From Iris pallida (taxonomy: Eukaryota; Streptophyta; Magnoliopsida; Asparagales; Iridaceae), in the NCBI GenBank assembly GCA_029216955.1, contig JANAVB010009598.1:25156484-25220483 (forward strand): DNA of 64,000 nt. Direction: 5' to 3'. The notes beneath the pieces were generated by a model that made no database searches, was not told the origin of the DNA, and saw nothing but the letters and a program-made list of their open reading frames with translations. Both the position numbers and the translations under genes were made by a program. Shown in pieces: positions 1-12,184 of the stretch (the first letter of the stretch is position 1; every line of letters begins with the position of its first letter).

Positions 1-231
1 TTGGTGGATTTAATATAAATCTTTGTAATACATCAAATGGTTGATATTTAAACTCCTAAAAAAATTCTTAATAACTCTCAATTATCGATCTTTCCTCATT
101 GATGAAAATAATTACGTTCCCAAAATTCAAATATTGTTAACTTTCAAATTAACTGATCATTCCTCATTGATAAAGAATTTTTTTTTTTGTAACTTCTGAA
201 TTAACCAAACCTTTTTCATTGATTACACACA
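1..231. repeat. Left inverted repeat of the GT61 carrier (cut by window start)
   Basis: The first ~85 bases, reverse-complemented, match 33365-33440 at roughly 90 percent by eye (shared core: a block around tcaaccatttgatgta followed by tttatattaaatccacca). Inward of this, three diverged tandem units occur, each with an aactctcaa/aactttcaa start and a cctcattgat end. The right copy shows the same kind of subterminal units. The outer tip lies before base 1. Long TIRs with subterminal repeats fit a Mutator-like element; that assignment is inference. Confidence 0.7.
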
Positions 232-387
232 ATGTCGGGAGGCTTGTGCTGCCCCTGCGTGTGGCCCTTCTTCATGCCGATGCTCGCTAGGAACGTCGAG
301 CATCTGCTCAATACCCGGTTCCACCTGGCACATCATCTTCCTCAACCACGAGGACACTGAGGCAGGCCATGTCGATCGCGGTGGGTG

Positions 388-836
388 TCGCAGTCGATAT
401 ATTCGCAACTACTGCCGCTGCTCGAGTCGACGCACATGGAGAAGTCAGTTGTTGATTCGTAGGACTTCAATTCCAAGTGGGTCGACAGGTACCGGCATTC
501 TCTAAAGCAGCTTTTTGCTACCAAATCATTGACGGACGTCGACGACCAAGTGCGTTGCTTCCCTGAAGCCCACACTGGGCTCAGGAGTCAAAAACACTCA
601 GGATGGACCCCTCCAAGACTCCAAATGGCTACTCCATGCTTGATTTCAAACAAATGCTAAGAGCTTCCTACTCTCTGAACAAAGTGTCTACGAGGAAGAT
701 CACGAAGAAGAAACCGAGGCTACTCATGATACTGCGGAATGGTTCTAGATCGTTGATCAACTCGAAAGAGGTTATCAGAACGGCATGAGCTATAGGCTAC
801 AAAGTGGTCACTACCGCGCCGGAAGACACCAAGAAC
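388..836 (+). pseudogene. GT61 glycosyltransferase pseudogene, piece 1 of 4
   Basis: GT61 enzymes are Golgi type II glycosyltransferases that add xylose, arabinose or GlcNAc-type substitutions to plant xylan or N-glycans. Here the reading frame runs from about 388 (LLPLLESTHM), through DFNSKWVDRYRHSLKQL and VRCFPEAHTGLRS, then shifts by one base near 600 into PNGYSMLDFKQMLRASYSL and KPRLLMILRNGSRSLIN. These match the order of conserved blocks in the C-terminal half of GT61 proteins. Breaks are a TAG at 460-462, the frameshift near 600 and a TGA at 786-788. The piece stops at 836 where an LTR begins, and the frame resumes at 12185 (KN then LARFAQ). Bases 232-387 are GC-rich but not clearly GT61. 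The missing N-terminal half suggests fragment capture rather than a whole gene. Confidence 0.8.
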
Positions 837-1423
837 TGTAACACCCAGTTTTCTAAAATGAGGGTAATTTTGAAATTTTGTATTTTAATTTATTTAATTA
901 TGATATTATTTAATAATATGATTTTTGGTAATTTTTAATCATTTTTTTAAACCATTTAAATCATGACTTGTGATTTTGGTGCATTGACTAGTGTAGCCTT
1001 AGACTGTTGACCTAGAGCCTAGTCATTGTGATTAGAATATTTGATTAGTATATTTTAGCCTAGAGGATATTTTGGTCATTTTAGAATTTATTGGAATTTT
1101 TAGGAATTTTTAGAAATTATTTTGGAATTGTTTGATTGAAGGTTGACTAGGTTGACTTTGACTAGCTTTGACTTGTGACCTAACCCTAGTTAGGTTGGAC
1201 TTGACTAGATATGAGATCCTAGGTTAAGTTAGGTCAACCATACTCTAGTTAGTGCAAATATTTGAGAATATTGAGTTTTGAATGGAGAGATTTAACCATA
1301 AGCCATGACTTGTGACTTTTAAGTCATTTGTTAAATGACTAGGCCCAAAGCCCAAGACAAGTTTCAAAACCCTAACCCTAAGCCTAGTGGCCAGCCACCA
1401 TATCCTCCTTGGGAACACCACCC

Positions 1424-1431
1424 TATAAATA
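1424..1431 (+). promoter_or_regulatory. TATA box of the 5' LTR (copy at 8143-8150)
   Basis: TATAAATA lies in ccctataaatactctc, about 590 bp into the LTR and downstream of a telo-box-like repeat. It is the best candidate for the U3 promoter; the same site is kept in the 3' LTR. Confidence 0.6.
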
Positions 1432-1956
1432 CTCTCTTAGTTTAGGGTTGCCTCTTTTAGGAAAGCTCAAGTTTAGAAGGAGGTGAGTTATTGTCTTCAT
1501 TAATTCACCATAAATTTATTTTAGGTCCTAAAATCCCCAAATCAGTTGCAATGGGTTCTAACACTGGTATACTTGCTGTTGTTGGAGTTTTATTTCAGTT
1601 TGTGGTGATATTGGTGGATTGGGACATCAAGGAGAAGAGCTTTGAATAGGGGTTTTTATTGGAAAGTTCAACAATAGGTAAATTCCTCATCCCTCCATGA
1701 AATTTTGTTTTGTCTTCATCATTAGGGAGACCTAGGAGTCCCCTAAGCATCAGTATAGGTTTTGTGTCGGGTATCCTAAGTTTCGTGTCCATTTGGACAC
1801 GTATCAAGGGAGCAGCCTAGGTGTTTGTCGAAATGCCCAAGAGGGGATTTCGATCTCGTTTTTGGAAATTTTTTAAATAGGAATTTAGGTTTTGATATTT
1901 CTTATTGGTTTCTGGTTGACTGAGGTGGTGTTTGTGTCGTGTCGAGCTGTTTTGGA

Positions 1957-2330
1957 CACGTGACACGCAGTCGTGCACACGCGCGCGCAGGGACTGTGCG
2001 TGCCCTGCCACTCGGGCATGATTGCGACACGGACACGCCACCCCGACACATGGGATTTGACACACAGCATGGGGCCGACACTGACACGGGGCTCCCCAAG
2101 TTTCAGAGCCCCACGTGTCGTGTCGGACACGCACGAGCTCCTGCACCATTTTGTGCACTACACAGTTTTTTATTGAATCACGCACTGACACGCGTGTCCC
2201 GTGTCTCGTACACGTGTTGTGGACACGTGGCAGGGTGCCCTAGCCCTAGCCCTAGTCTAGGTCGACACTGGGACACAACCACGTGGGTTGTTTCGTGTCG
2301 TGTCGTGCACACGAACTCGAGGAACACGTG
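1957..2330. promoter_or_regulatory. Cluster of six CACGTG palindromes (G-box type) in the LTR
   Basis: CACGTG occurs at 1957, 2112, 2211, 2224, 2280 and 2325, with the 2224 copy in the ABRE-like context gacacgtggc. The block is packed with GACACG/CGTGTC words. The 3' LTR repeats the arrangement about 6720 bp downstream. G-boxes bind plant bZIP and bHLH factors; a regulatory role here is inference. Confidence 0.4.
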
Positions 2331-5300
2331 CACGATGATTGTTCTGTGTTGCACAGATTTTTGCACTGTTTTGTGTTTTTAATTTGTTGGACACGTTTGT
2401 GTCCACTTTTGTGGACACAAACACTTCACACGACATGTACACTTTGTGTTTATAATTTACCAACCTTAAATTTAGTATTTTTAATCTAGTTTACATTGTT
2501 CATTCCTCTTTTACTTAAAATCCTGATATCCACTGTCTGTGCATATTTTCCTGTACTGTCCAGGTTGTAAATTCGAATTTGGCAATCATTTTTAACCTAA
2601 TTAAACTGTTAATTTCATGTTATTATAGCTCTAATATGTACCCCTATGTATTATCTACCCATGTGTCGAATTTGGTATTGATTGGTGGGTTATTGCAAAT
2701 GAATTGGTTATGTGTAGGCTGTAAGTATTCAGATTTCTGAACATTTGAGTTTGTTCCTGTCCTTTACTGATTTTAAACTGAGCTGGGGTGTTGATTGGAC
2801 TGATTTCCTTTCCTTTTTGACTTTCATGTTGCCTCACTTCCTTGCACACATTTCATTCATGCATTCCCTTCACTGTGTTGCCTCACACACACTGTTATGA
2901 CACTTCCCCTCACTAGAACATTGAACACAGGTTCCTCACCCCCCTATCACATTTGAACTCCTCACACATTGTATAAACTGAACACTGGGATTGAATTGAA
3001 CATGCAAACTGAAATGTGTAGGACTGTTTTAAACTCTTGTTTGACTTTGAGTGAAATGATAGCTGTTTGTTTAACATACATAAATCTGAGAATAAGATTC
3101 AATATCTGGAATTGATTTTTATGACTGATTTCTGGGTTCAAATCTGGATTCCTATGGCTGAAATATGGGATTTCATATTGGAACTGTTAAATAGTACCAA
3201 TGTGTGTATATTGAGTTGGTTTGAATTGATTGCTTAATATTTAAAACCTGAGAATTAGAGCCTAGGACTAAAACTGAATATGGGCATTAATATCTTGGCT
3301 GAACTGGGTTCACTCCCATTTCCTTCACTGTTTAGACTGGCAAGTTCAGGAGTCCTGATATGGACATTGAGAATTTGTATCAGTTTACTCTCATAAACTG
3401 TCACAGTTCACTCACTTCATCACACACACCACAGCCTAATACCTGTCCAATGATAGCCATGTATACCCCCTTAACCACCATGCTAACCCCCCACAATACC
3501 AGTCCCCTACCTGTCCTCCTAAACCTGTCCACATATGGACAGCAGTGACAGTCCCAAACACCCTCACATTCACACACACATGACCACACATGTTCACTCT
3601 TGCCTCACATGTTTCACTAGCTCTCACTCTCTACACACATTACCTGAAATCTGAACATTTCCCTGTCAACACACACAAACACACCATGCTACATGCCACT
3701 ATGTTAACACATGACACATCACACTCATATGACACACCATACCTCACTGTTTTGTGTTTTCACACACTTTGCCACACACACATGCTCATGTGACACCCTC
3801 TTATCTCTCACAACACACACATATATACACACACTCATAGCAATGAAATGAAATGAATAGAAATGCCATGATTGATTAGAAATGCTATGTAATGTATATA
3901 AATATTCATGGTATCTATAGATCTGTATATTGTAGTATGGTATAAAGGTATAACTTGTATATGTTAAACATATGTAATGTGTGTTTTGATAGCTTAGTTG
4001 GCATTGTGTTGTGGTTGAGTGCTAGCCTAGGCTTGGATGACCTAGGATGACTTGTTAGACTAGGTTTAGACTTGGAATGGTTTAGTTGACCTAGTTTGAC
4101 TTCTAGGGTTGACCAAAGTTGACCAAGAGTTGACTTTGGCCTAGATTGACCTAGATTCATGTAGAATGCATTGTAATACTTCATATTACCATTCTAGACT
4201 TGTTGTGACTTGTACTGTTCTATAGGAGACAGACACCACTCCTCGGACAGTATATTCTCTTCAGACACTCAGGCTATCAGGCGAGTACATTCTCTGACCG
4301 TTTCATACTTGTATGGATTTATATTCTTACTCTAGATTACTGTACTTGATGCTGACACGATTGTTATCACGGATTGGTACTATATGGATCTCCTTTTGGG
4401 ATGTTATCCCCTTGTATTCACTAGATACATATTGTGATGTGCGTTTTACTTCCATATTGTATTTATTGAATACCCATATCCTTGTATACTCATTGTGCAT
4501 ATTGTACTCTCATTATCACATGAGCCCCAGGGATAGACCATTGTATACTATTGTATAACATTGTACATCCATTGTATAACATTGTACACTATTGTATAAG
4601 ATAACGTAACTGGAGTAGATCCTTGTGTATTGATTGGGGAGGGGGAGTAGAATTGGTTATGTACTCAAATCCTATTGTACAACATTGTATAACTATTGTA
4701 TATGTCTATTGTACACCCACGTACAATGGAGTTACCATTGCATTTTCCTAGCCCGTTTACATAACCAGATTGTACTCTAAAATCACATTGTTCCTTACAG
4801 TTCTTACTTATCATATTAGATATTTCCTGTTATCAAAGCTCTACTGTTTTCTATATCTTCTTCTTTCAGCGTTTTATGTACTTTACTCTATTGCATGCTT
4901 TATATTTCCTAACTCGATATGAACTGCGTGAGATATTTTGTGCTCGCTCCCGTCCTGACTGGACCTGTTGAAAATTTTACAGAGGATGAGGAGGAGGCCT
5001 GCATAGACACCTACTATGGGACAGCTGTAGATGACATGTGTGACCCAGATTTCCAGCCTGATCCACTAGCTTAGAGACTGAGGTTCCCTAGTCTAGGTTT
5101 TCCTATTTCTGTCTTCTGAGATCTGATTGTATATTTTCTTTCATTTTCAGTATTAGAGACTTGTATTGAGTTGGATGTTCAGTTTGTATGGCAGTAGACA
5201 CTTAGACTCTTTCTCTCTGATTGTATCCTGTGGATCTTTTATTCTAGTATCTATCTATCTTTTATTTTTCATCATTCTGCCTTAGATGTGATTGAGACTG

Positions 5301-5384
5301 TATATTATCATGTCACCTCCATTCGGAGTGTATATACTGTACAGGTACCTTTATATTGTTAGATGATTGACCTAGGACAGCGTT

Positions 5385-5407
5385 CTACCGCCGACACTGC
5401 GGCGTAG
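5385..5407 (+). promoter_or_regulatory. U5 hairpin near the LTR end (copy at 12111-12133)
   Basis: CTACCGCCG and CGGCGTAG can pair around a short loop, about 50 bp before the LTR terminus. The same hairpin appears on the minus strand at 57558-57580 in the Tekay LTR, and a decayed form sits near 39780-39803. Confidence 0.55.
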
Positions 5408-5458
5408 GCTGGGCGTTGTTACGTTCTCGTACCCTCACGGTGGGTGTGGGTCGTGACA

Positions 5459-5696
5459 CGTTTTTAGTGGTGGCCCATGCAGGTCGAGTTTATGTAGTGG
5501 TATTCGAACTAGAGTATCACTACAGCCTGCAGTAGGATTAGGATATTTTTTTAAAGATACTCAATCACACTAGGAAAAACTCATATCAAAGTCACGCCAT
5601 CTCAGTTCTTGCTGATATTGTTCTCCTTGAATATAATTGTCCTCCTTTGCTATTTCGACTCATTCTCAGCAATTGTTTGTTTGATCTGTCTTCAGG
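5459..5696 (+). other. Leader after the 5' LTR, no standard primer-binding site
   Basis: The interior opens with a block containing gtggtggcccatgcaggtc. No TGGTATCAGAG-type tRNA-iMet site is present. The same block follows the LTR end at 39843, so it is a conserved part of this element group and may contain an unusual primer-binding site. The rest is T-rich leader before gag. Confidence 0.5.
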
Positions 5697-7161
5697 ATGG
5701 TGGAGACGCGATTACAGCGTGCCATTCATGGAGATACTGTAGAGGGGACTGCTACCTCTCAGCCAGTTCAGCAGGGTCGGGAGGCTACAGCTCCTGCCAC
5801 CTCTGCTCATATTGGGACTTCAGCAGCAGCGGTAGCTGAGGGTATGCCTTCACCAGTTCGGAGGCAGGACCCAGTCATTCCAGAGGATCCTTTCTAGCCG
5901 CCACCGCCTCCAGGACATGTGGACGCAGCTCAGATGTTCGCGTATTTCCAGCAGTTCATGGACCGACAGCAGGCTCGGCAGGACAGAGGCATGGAGTTGG
6001 CCGTCACGACAGCCGCAGCTCGACCAGTGGTTCAGCAGCCGAAGACACCGGGGATCGAGCAGTTTCAGAAGATGAGCCCCAGAGACTTTTTGGGGACAGA
6101 GGGGATCCTATATGCCGACGAGTGGATCGAGCATATGGAGGAGATCTTTCGCTTGGCCAGGATTCCAGCAGACCTTCAGATTGAGGCAGCAGCTAGCTGG
6201 ATGCGAGATCTTGCTCGCACCTGGTATCAGTCGGACCCCAGGGTGGGGGGTACCAGGGCAGACTTGGGAGCAGTTCAGGGGCTTCTTCAAGAAGAAGTTC
6301 TTCCCAAATTCAGCAGTCAGAGCCTTGGAGACGCAGTTTGAGAGCTTGGTCCAGGGGAGCCTCTCAGTAGAGGAGTATGCGGGAGAGTTTGGCCATCTTG
6401 GCAGGTTTGTTGAGGGGTTGAGCGAGACGGCGAAGGCCCAGAGGTTCCGGAAGGGTCTGGTCAAGGAGGTCAAGTCCCTGACCAAGGGGAACAGAGATGC
6501 TACTTTTGAGGAGATCTTGATGGGAGCCTTATTGGTGGAGGATGATCTTGAGCTTAGGCTCAAGAGGGGGCGAGACCCAGTTGGGGGCAGCAGCAGCGGA
6601 GGACCGACCAAGAGGCCGCACGTTCAGCATGAGTTTCAGCAGCAATATCAGCAGCCGATGGCCCATTTCCAGCAGCAGCAGCAGAGGCCTGTTCAGTATC
6701 AGGGACAGAGACAGGTGCAGTATCAGCAGGCACCCAGGCAACAGCAGAACACTGTGTGCAACTTCTGCAAGAAGCAAGGCCATGGGTGGGACGACTGCAG
6801 GAAGAGGCTGGGTATGTGTTTACTTTGCGGATCAGTGGAGCATCAGTGTAGAGAGTGTCCCAAGAACCCGACACCATTGGCTCAGGTAGCACCAGGAGCT
6901 AGAGCTCCGGCAGGGCAGCGGAGGGGACCACCATTGCAGACTCAGCAGCAGAGGTTCGTCCAGCATCAACAGCAGGCCAGGGGAGGCCAGCCAGGGCGAG
7001 CTTTCGTCATGACAGCCGAGGATGCTCAGGCCATTGGAGATCTAGTCGCAGGTTCCGTTCTTTTGATTCAATTCTGCGATTCCCGCCTTGAAAATTCAAT
7101 TCCATCTGTTCCTATCTGTTTCTTCATTGTTGATAAGTTTCGATCTGGTGCTTCATTATGA
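5697..7161 (+). pseudogene. Gag of the gag-only element, two breaks
   Basis: Gag forms the retrotransposon capsid. The first 66 codons (MVETRLQRAI start) end at a TAG at 5895-5897; the frame reopens with MDAAQMFAYFQQFMDRQQ at 5919. A one-base shift in the G-run near 6245 moves the frame, after which the gag core continues (VEEYAGEFGHLGRFVEGLSE, FRKGLVKEVKSL, ATFEEILMGALLVEDDLE). A Gln-rich linker follows, then two perfect CCHC zinc knuckles, CNFCKKQGHGWDDC and CLLCGSVEHQCREC, at about 6757-6861. After MTAEDAQAIGDLVAG, where a chromovirus would enter protease, the sequence turns into an unrelated tail (SVLLIQFCDSRLEN) and stops at 7161. The protease motif is absent. Confidence 0.85.
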
Positions 7162-7556
7162 TTTAATTTTCTTCTGAGATAAGTCGTATGGACTAGGTCG
7201 CCTCGATATGAGATTTTAGAATCCTCTAGGGTCATGCTAGCAGGCATAGTAAGGACATATAGTCGGACTATGGACGTATTTCTCGGGTGTGGGAATTTAA
7301 GGTTTTCGCTGCCAAGCGCGCGGCAATGCGAAAATTTTAAATACCATAGTTCTAGAGGTATGTACCATAGTTGAGGACTCTGTGATTATCGTAGCCTTGC
7401 TCACTAGCATGACAGAGATTCTGAGTATCATGGTTTTGGACAGACGCATATGATTATCTGACGGTATGATTGAGACTCTGATTGTGGGGTGTTTGACCTA
7501 GAAGGACTACTACCATTTTAATTTCGAGGACGAAATTCTTCTAAGGTGGGTAGACT
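7162..7556 (+). other. 3' non-coding remnant and polypurine tract
   Basis: No coding potential. It ends in tttcgaggacgaaattct followed by aaggtgggtagac directly before the LTR at 7557, the usual 3' end of Tekay/Del-type internal regions. So pol was lost between about 7055 and here. Confidence 0.7.
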
Positions 7557-10500
7557 TGTAACACCCAGTTTTCTAAAATGAGGGTAATTTTGAAATTTTG
7601 TATTTTAATTTATTTAATTATGATATTATTTAATAATATGATTTTTGGTAATTTTTAATCATTTTTTAAACCATTTAAATCATGACTTGTGATTTTGGTG
7701 CATTGACTAGTGTAGCCTTAGACTGTTGACCTAGAGCCTAGTCATTGTGATTAGGATATTTGATTAGTATATTTTAGCCTAGAGGATATTTTGGTCATTT
7801 TAGAATTTATTGGAATTTTTAGGAATTTTTAGAAATTATTTTGGAATTGTTTGATTGAAGGTTGACTAGGTTGACTTTGACTAGCTTTGACTTGTGACCT
7901 AACCCTAGTTAGGTTAGACTTGACTAGATATGAGATCCTAGGTTAAGTTAGGTCAACCATACTCTAGTTAGTGCAAACATTTGAGAATATTGAGTTTTGA
8001 ATGGAGAGATTTAACCACAAGCCATGACTTGTGACTTTTAAGTCATTTGTTAAATGACTAGGCCCAAAGCCCAAGACAAGTTTCAAAACCCTAACCCTAA
8101 GCCTAGTGGCCAGCCACCATATCCTCCTTGGGAACACCACCCTATAAATACTCTCTTAGTTTAGGGTTGCCTCTTTTAGGAAAGCTCAAGTTTAGAAGGA
8201 GGTGAGTTCTTGTCTTCATTAATTCACCATAAATTCATTTTAGGTCCTAAAATCCCCAAATCAGTTGCAATGGGTTCTAACACTGGTATACTTGCTGTTG
8301 TTGGAGTTTTATTTCAGTTTGTGGTGATATTGGTGGATTGGGACATCAAGGAGAAGAGCTTTGAATAGGGGTTTTTATTGGAAAGTTCAACAATAGGTAA
8401 ATTCCTCATCCCTCCATGAAATTTTGTTTTGTCTTCATCATTAGGGAGACCTAGGAGTCCCCTAAGCATCAGTATAGGTTTTGTGTCGGGTATCCTAAGT
8501 TTCGTGTCCATTTGGACACGTATCAAGGGAGCAGCCTAGGTGTTTGTCGAAATGCCCAAGAGGGGATTTCGATCTCGTTTTTGGAAATTTTTTAAATAGG
8601 AATTTAGGTTTTGATATTTCTTATTGGTTTCTGGTTGACTGAGGTGGTGTTTGTGTCGTGTCGAGCTGTTTTGGACACGTGACACGCAGTCGTGCACACG
8701 CGCGCGCAGGGACTGTGCGTGCCCCGCCACTCGGGCATGATTGCGACACGGACACGCCACCCCGACACATGGGATTTGACACACAGCATGGGGCCGACAC
8801 TGACACGGGGCTCCCCAAGTTTCAGAGCCCCACGTGTCGTATCGGACACGCACGAGCTCCTGCACCATTTTGTGCACTGCACAATTTTTTGTTGAATCAC
8901 GCACTGACACGCGTGTCCCGTGTCTCGTACACGTGTTGTGGACACGTGGCAGGGTGCCCTAGCCCTAGCCCTAGTCTAGGTCGACACTGGGACACAACCA
9001 CGTGGGTTGTGTCGTGTCGTGTCGTGTCGTGCACACGAACTCGAGGAACACGTGCACGATGATTGTTCTGTGTTGCACAGATTTTTGCACTGTTTTGTGT
9101 TTTTAATTTGTTAGACACGTTTGTGTCTACTTTTGTGGACACAAACACTTCACACGACATGTACACTTTGTGTTTATAATTTACCAACCTTAAATTTAGT
9201 ATTTTTAATCTAGTTTACATTGTTCATTCCTCTTTTACTTAAAATCCTGATATCCACTGTCTGTGCATATTTTCCTGTACTGTCCAGGTTGTAAATTCGA
9301 ATTTGGCAATCATTTTTAACCTAATTAAACTGTTAATTTCATGTTATTATAGCTCTAATATGTACCCCTATGTATTATCTACCCATGTGTCGAATTTGGT
9401 ATTGATTGGTGGGTTATTGAAAATGAATTGGTTATGTGTAGGCTGTAAGTATTCAGATTTCTGAACATTTGAGTTTGTTCCTGTCCTTTACTGATTTTAA
9501 ACTGAGCTGGGGTGTTGATTGGACTGATTTCCTTTCCTTTTTGACTTTCATGTTGCCTCACTTCCTTGCACACATTTCATTCATGCATTCCCTTCACTGT
9601 GTTGCCTCACACACACTGTTATGACACTTCCCCTCACTAGAACATTGAACACAGGTTCCTCACCCCCCTATCACATTTGAACTCCTCACACATTGTATAA
9701 ACTAAACACTGGGATTGAATTGAACATGCAAACTGAAATGTGTAGGACTGTTTTAAACTCTTGTTTGACTTTGAGTGAAATGATAGCTGTTTGTTTAACA
9801 TACATAAATCTGAGAATAAGATTCAATATCTAGAATTGATTTTTATGACTGATTTCTGGGTTCAAATCTGGATTCCTATGGCTGAAATATGGGATTTCAT
9901 ATTGGAACTGTTAAATAGTACCAATGTGTGTATATTGAGTTGGTTTGAATTGATTGCTTAATATTTAAAACCTGAGAATTAGAGCCTAGGACTAAAACTG
10001 AATATGGGCATTAATATCTTGGCTGAACTGGGTTCACTCCCATTTCCTTCACTGTTTAGACTGGCAAGTTCAGGAGTCCTGATATGGACATTGAGAATTT
10101 GTATCAGTTTACTCTCATAAACTGTCACAGTTCACTCACTTCATCACACACACCACAGCCTAATACCTGTCCAATGATAGCCATGTATACCCCCTTAACC
10201 ACCATGCTAACCCCCCACAATACCAGTCCCCTACCTGTCCTCCTAAACCTGTCCACATATGGACAGCAGTGACAGTCCCAAACACCCTCACATTCACACA
10301 CACATGACCACACATGTTCACTCTTGCCTCACATGTTTCACTAGCTCTCACTCTCTACACACATTACCTGAAATCTGAACATTTCCCTGTCAACACACAC
10401 AAACACACCATGCTACATGCCACTATGTTAACACATGACACATCACACTCATATGACACACCATACCTCACTGTTTTGTGTTTTCACACACTTTGCCACA

Positions 10501-12184
10501 CACACATGCTCATGTGACACCCTCTTATCTCTCACAACACACACATATATACACACACTCATAGCAATGAAATGAAATGAATAGAAATGCCATGATTGAT
10601 TAGAAATGCTATGTAATGTATATAAATATTCATGGTATCTATAGATCTGTATATTGTAGTATGGTATAAAGGTATAACTTGTATATGTTAAACATATGTA
10701 ATGTGTGTTTTGATAGCTTAGTTGGCATTGTGTTGTGGTTGAGTGCTAGCCTAGGCTTGGATGACCTAGGATGACTTGTTAGACTAGGTTTAGACTTGGA
10801 ATGGTTTAGTTGACCTAGTTTGACTTCTAGGGTTGACCAAAGTTGACCAAGAGTTGACTTTGGCCTAGATTGACCTAGATTCATGTAGAATGCATTGTAA
10901 TACTTCATATTACCATTCTAGACTTGTTGTGACTTGTACTGTTCTATAGGAGACAGACACCACTCCTCGGACAGTATATTCTCTTCAGACACTCAGGCTA
11001 TCAGGCGAGTATATTCTCTGACCGTTTCATACTTGTATGGATTTACATTCTTACTCTAGATTACTGTACTTGATGCTGACACGATTGTTATCACGGATTG
11101 GTACTATATGGATCTCCTTTTGGGATGTTATCCCCTTGTATTCACTAGATACATATTGTGATGTGCGTTTCACTTCCATATTGTATTTATTGAATACCCA
11201 TATCCTTGTATACTCATTGTGCATATTGTACTCTCATTATCACATGAGCCCCAGGGATAGGTACCATTGTACACTATTGTATAACATTGTACATCCATTG
11301 TATAACATTGTACACTATTGTATAAGATAACGTAACTGGAGTAGATCCTTGTGTATTGATTGGGGAGGGGGAGTAGAATTGGTTATGTACTCAAATCCTA
11401 TTGTACAACATTGTATAACTATTATATATGTCTATTGTACACCCACGTACAATAGAGTTACCATTGCATTTTTCTAGCCCGTTTACATAACCAGATTGTA
11501 CTCTAAAATCACATTGTTCCTTACAGTTCTTACTTATCATATTAGATATTTCCTATTATCAAAGCTCTACTATTTTCTATATCTTCTTCTTTCAGCGTTT
11601 TATGTACTATACTCTATTGCATGCTTTATATTTCCTAACTCGATATGAACTGCGTGAGATGTTTTGTGCTCGCTTCCGTCCTGACTGGACCTGTTGAAAA
11701 TTTTACAGAGGATGAGGAGGAGGCCTGCATAGACACCTACTATGGGACAGCTATAGATGACATGTGTGACCCAGATTTCCAGCCTGATCCACTAGCTTAG
11801 AGACTGAGGCTCCCTAGTCTAGGTTTTTCTATTTCTGTCTTCTGAGATCTGATTGTATATTTTCTTTCATTTTCAGTATTAGAGACTTGTATTGAGTTGG
11901 ATGTTCAGTTTGTATGGCAGTAGACACTTAGACTCTTTCTCTCTGATTGTATCCTGTGGATCTTTTATTCCAGTATCTATCTATCTTTTATTTTTCATCA
12001 TTCTGTCTTAGATGTGATTGAGACTGTATATTATCATGTCACCTCCATTCGGAGTGTATATACTGTACAGGTACCTTTATATTGTTAGATAATTGACCTA
12101 GGACAGTGTTCTACCGCCGACACTGCGGCGTAGGCTGGGCGTTGTTACGTTCTCGTACCCTCACGGTGGGTGCGGGTCGTGACA
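7557..12184 (+). repeat. 3' LTR of the gag-only element
   Basis: About 4628 bp, a direct copy of 837-5458 with scattered substitutions and small indels, for example extra GTCGT units near 9010 and one T fewer in a T-run near 7668. It ends GTCGTGACA and is followed by the agaac target duplication. Confidence 0.95.

Larger units (their letters stand above)
837..5458 (+). repeat. 5' LTR of the gag-only element
   Basis: About 4622 bp, repeated at 7557-12184. It has TG...CA ends, a TATA box at 1424, a telomere-like aaaccctaaccctaagc stretch just upstream of it, a GACAC/GTGTC-rich block at about 1920-2420, a CACA-rich block at about 3400-3840 and a short-repeat block of attgtata/attgtaca at 4500-4720. 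Short ORFs in it have no recognisable product. Confidence 0.95.
837..12184 (+). mobile_element. Gag-only LTR retrotransposon (TR-GAG-like, Tekay-type ends)
   Basis: A complete LTR element with two near-identical 4.6-kb LTRs and only 2.1 kb between them. It starts TGTAACACCC and ends GTCGTGACA, with a perfect 5-bp target duplication agaac at 832-836 and 12185-12189. The interior holds a gag region and then jumps to the 3' non-coding end (tttcgaggacgaaattct, polypurine tract), with no protease, RT, RNase H or integrase. Gag-only elements of this kind are called TR-GAG elements in plants, and transposition would need pol supplied in trans. The LTRs differ at only some tens of positions by eye over 4.6 kb, so this is one of the younger insertions. 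It disrupts the GT61 pseudogene. Confidence 0.9.

Noticed and set aside
1367..1384. Interstitial telomere tract (aaaccctaaccctaagc; also ttagggttagggtt at 60496-60515).
   Set aside because: Only about two units, in LTR promoters; a telo-box-like element is more likely than telomere sequence.
1939..2463. Overlapping ORFs of 60-147 codons on both strands in the LTR (and copies at 8604-9187).
   Set aside because: They arise from the stop-poor GACAC-rich sequence, lack any domain and are better explained by low complexity.
6108..6892. Minus-strand ORFs of 84-167 codons opposite gag.
   Set aside because: Shadow frames of the gag coding region, with no family match.
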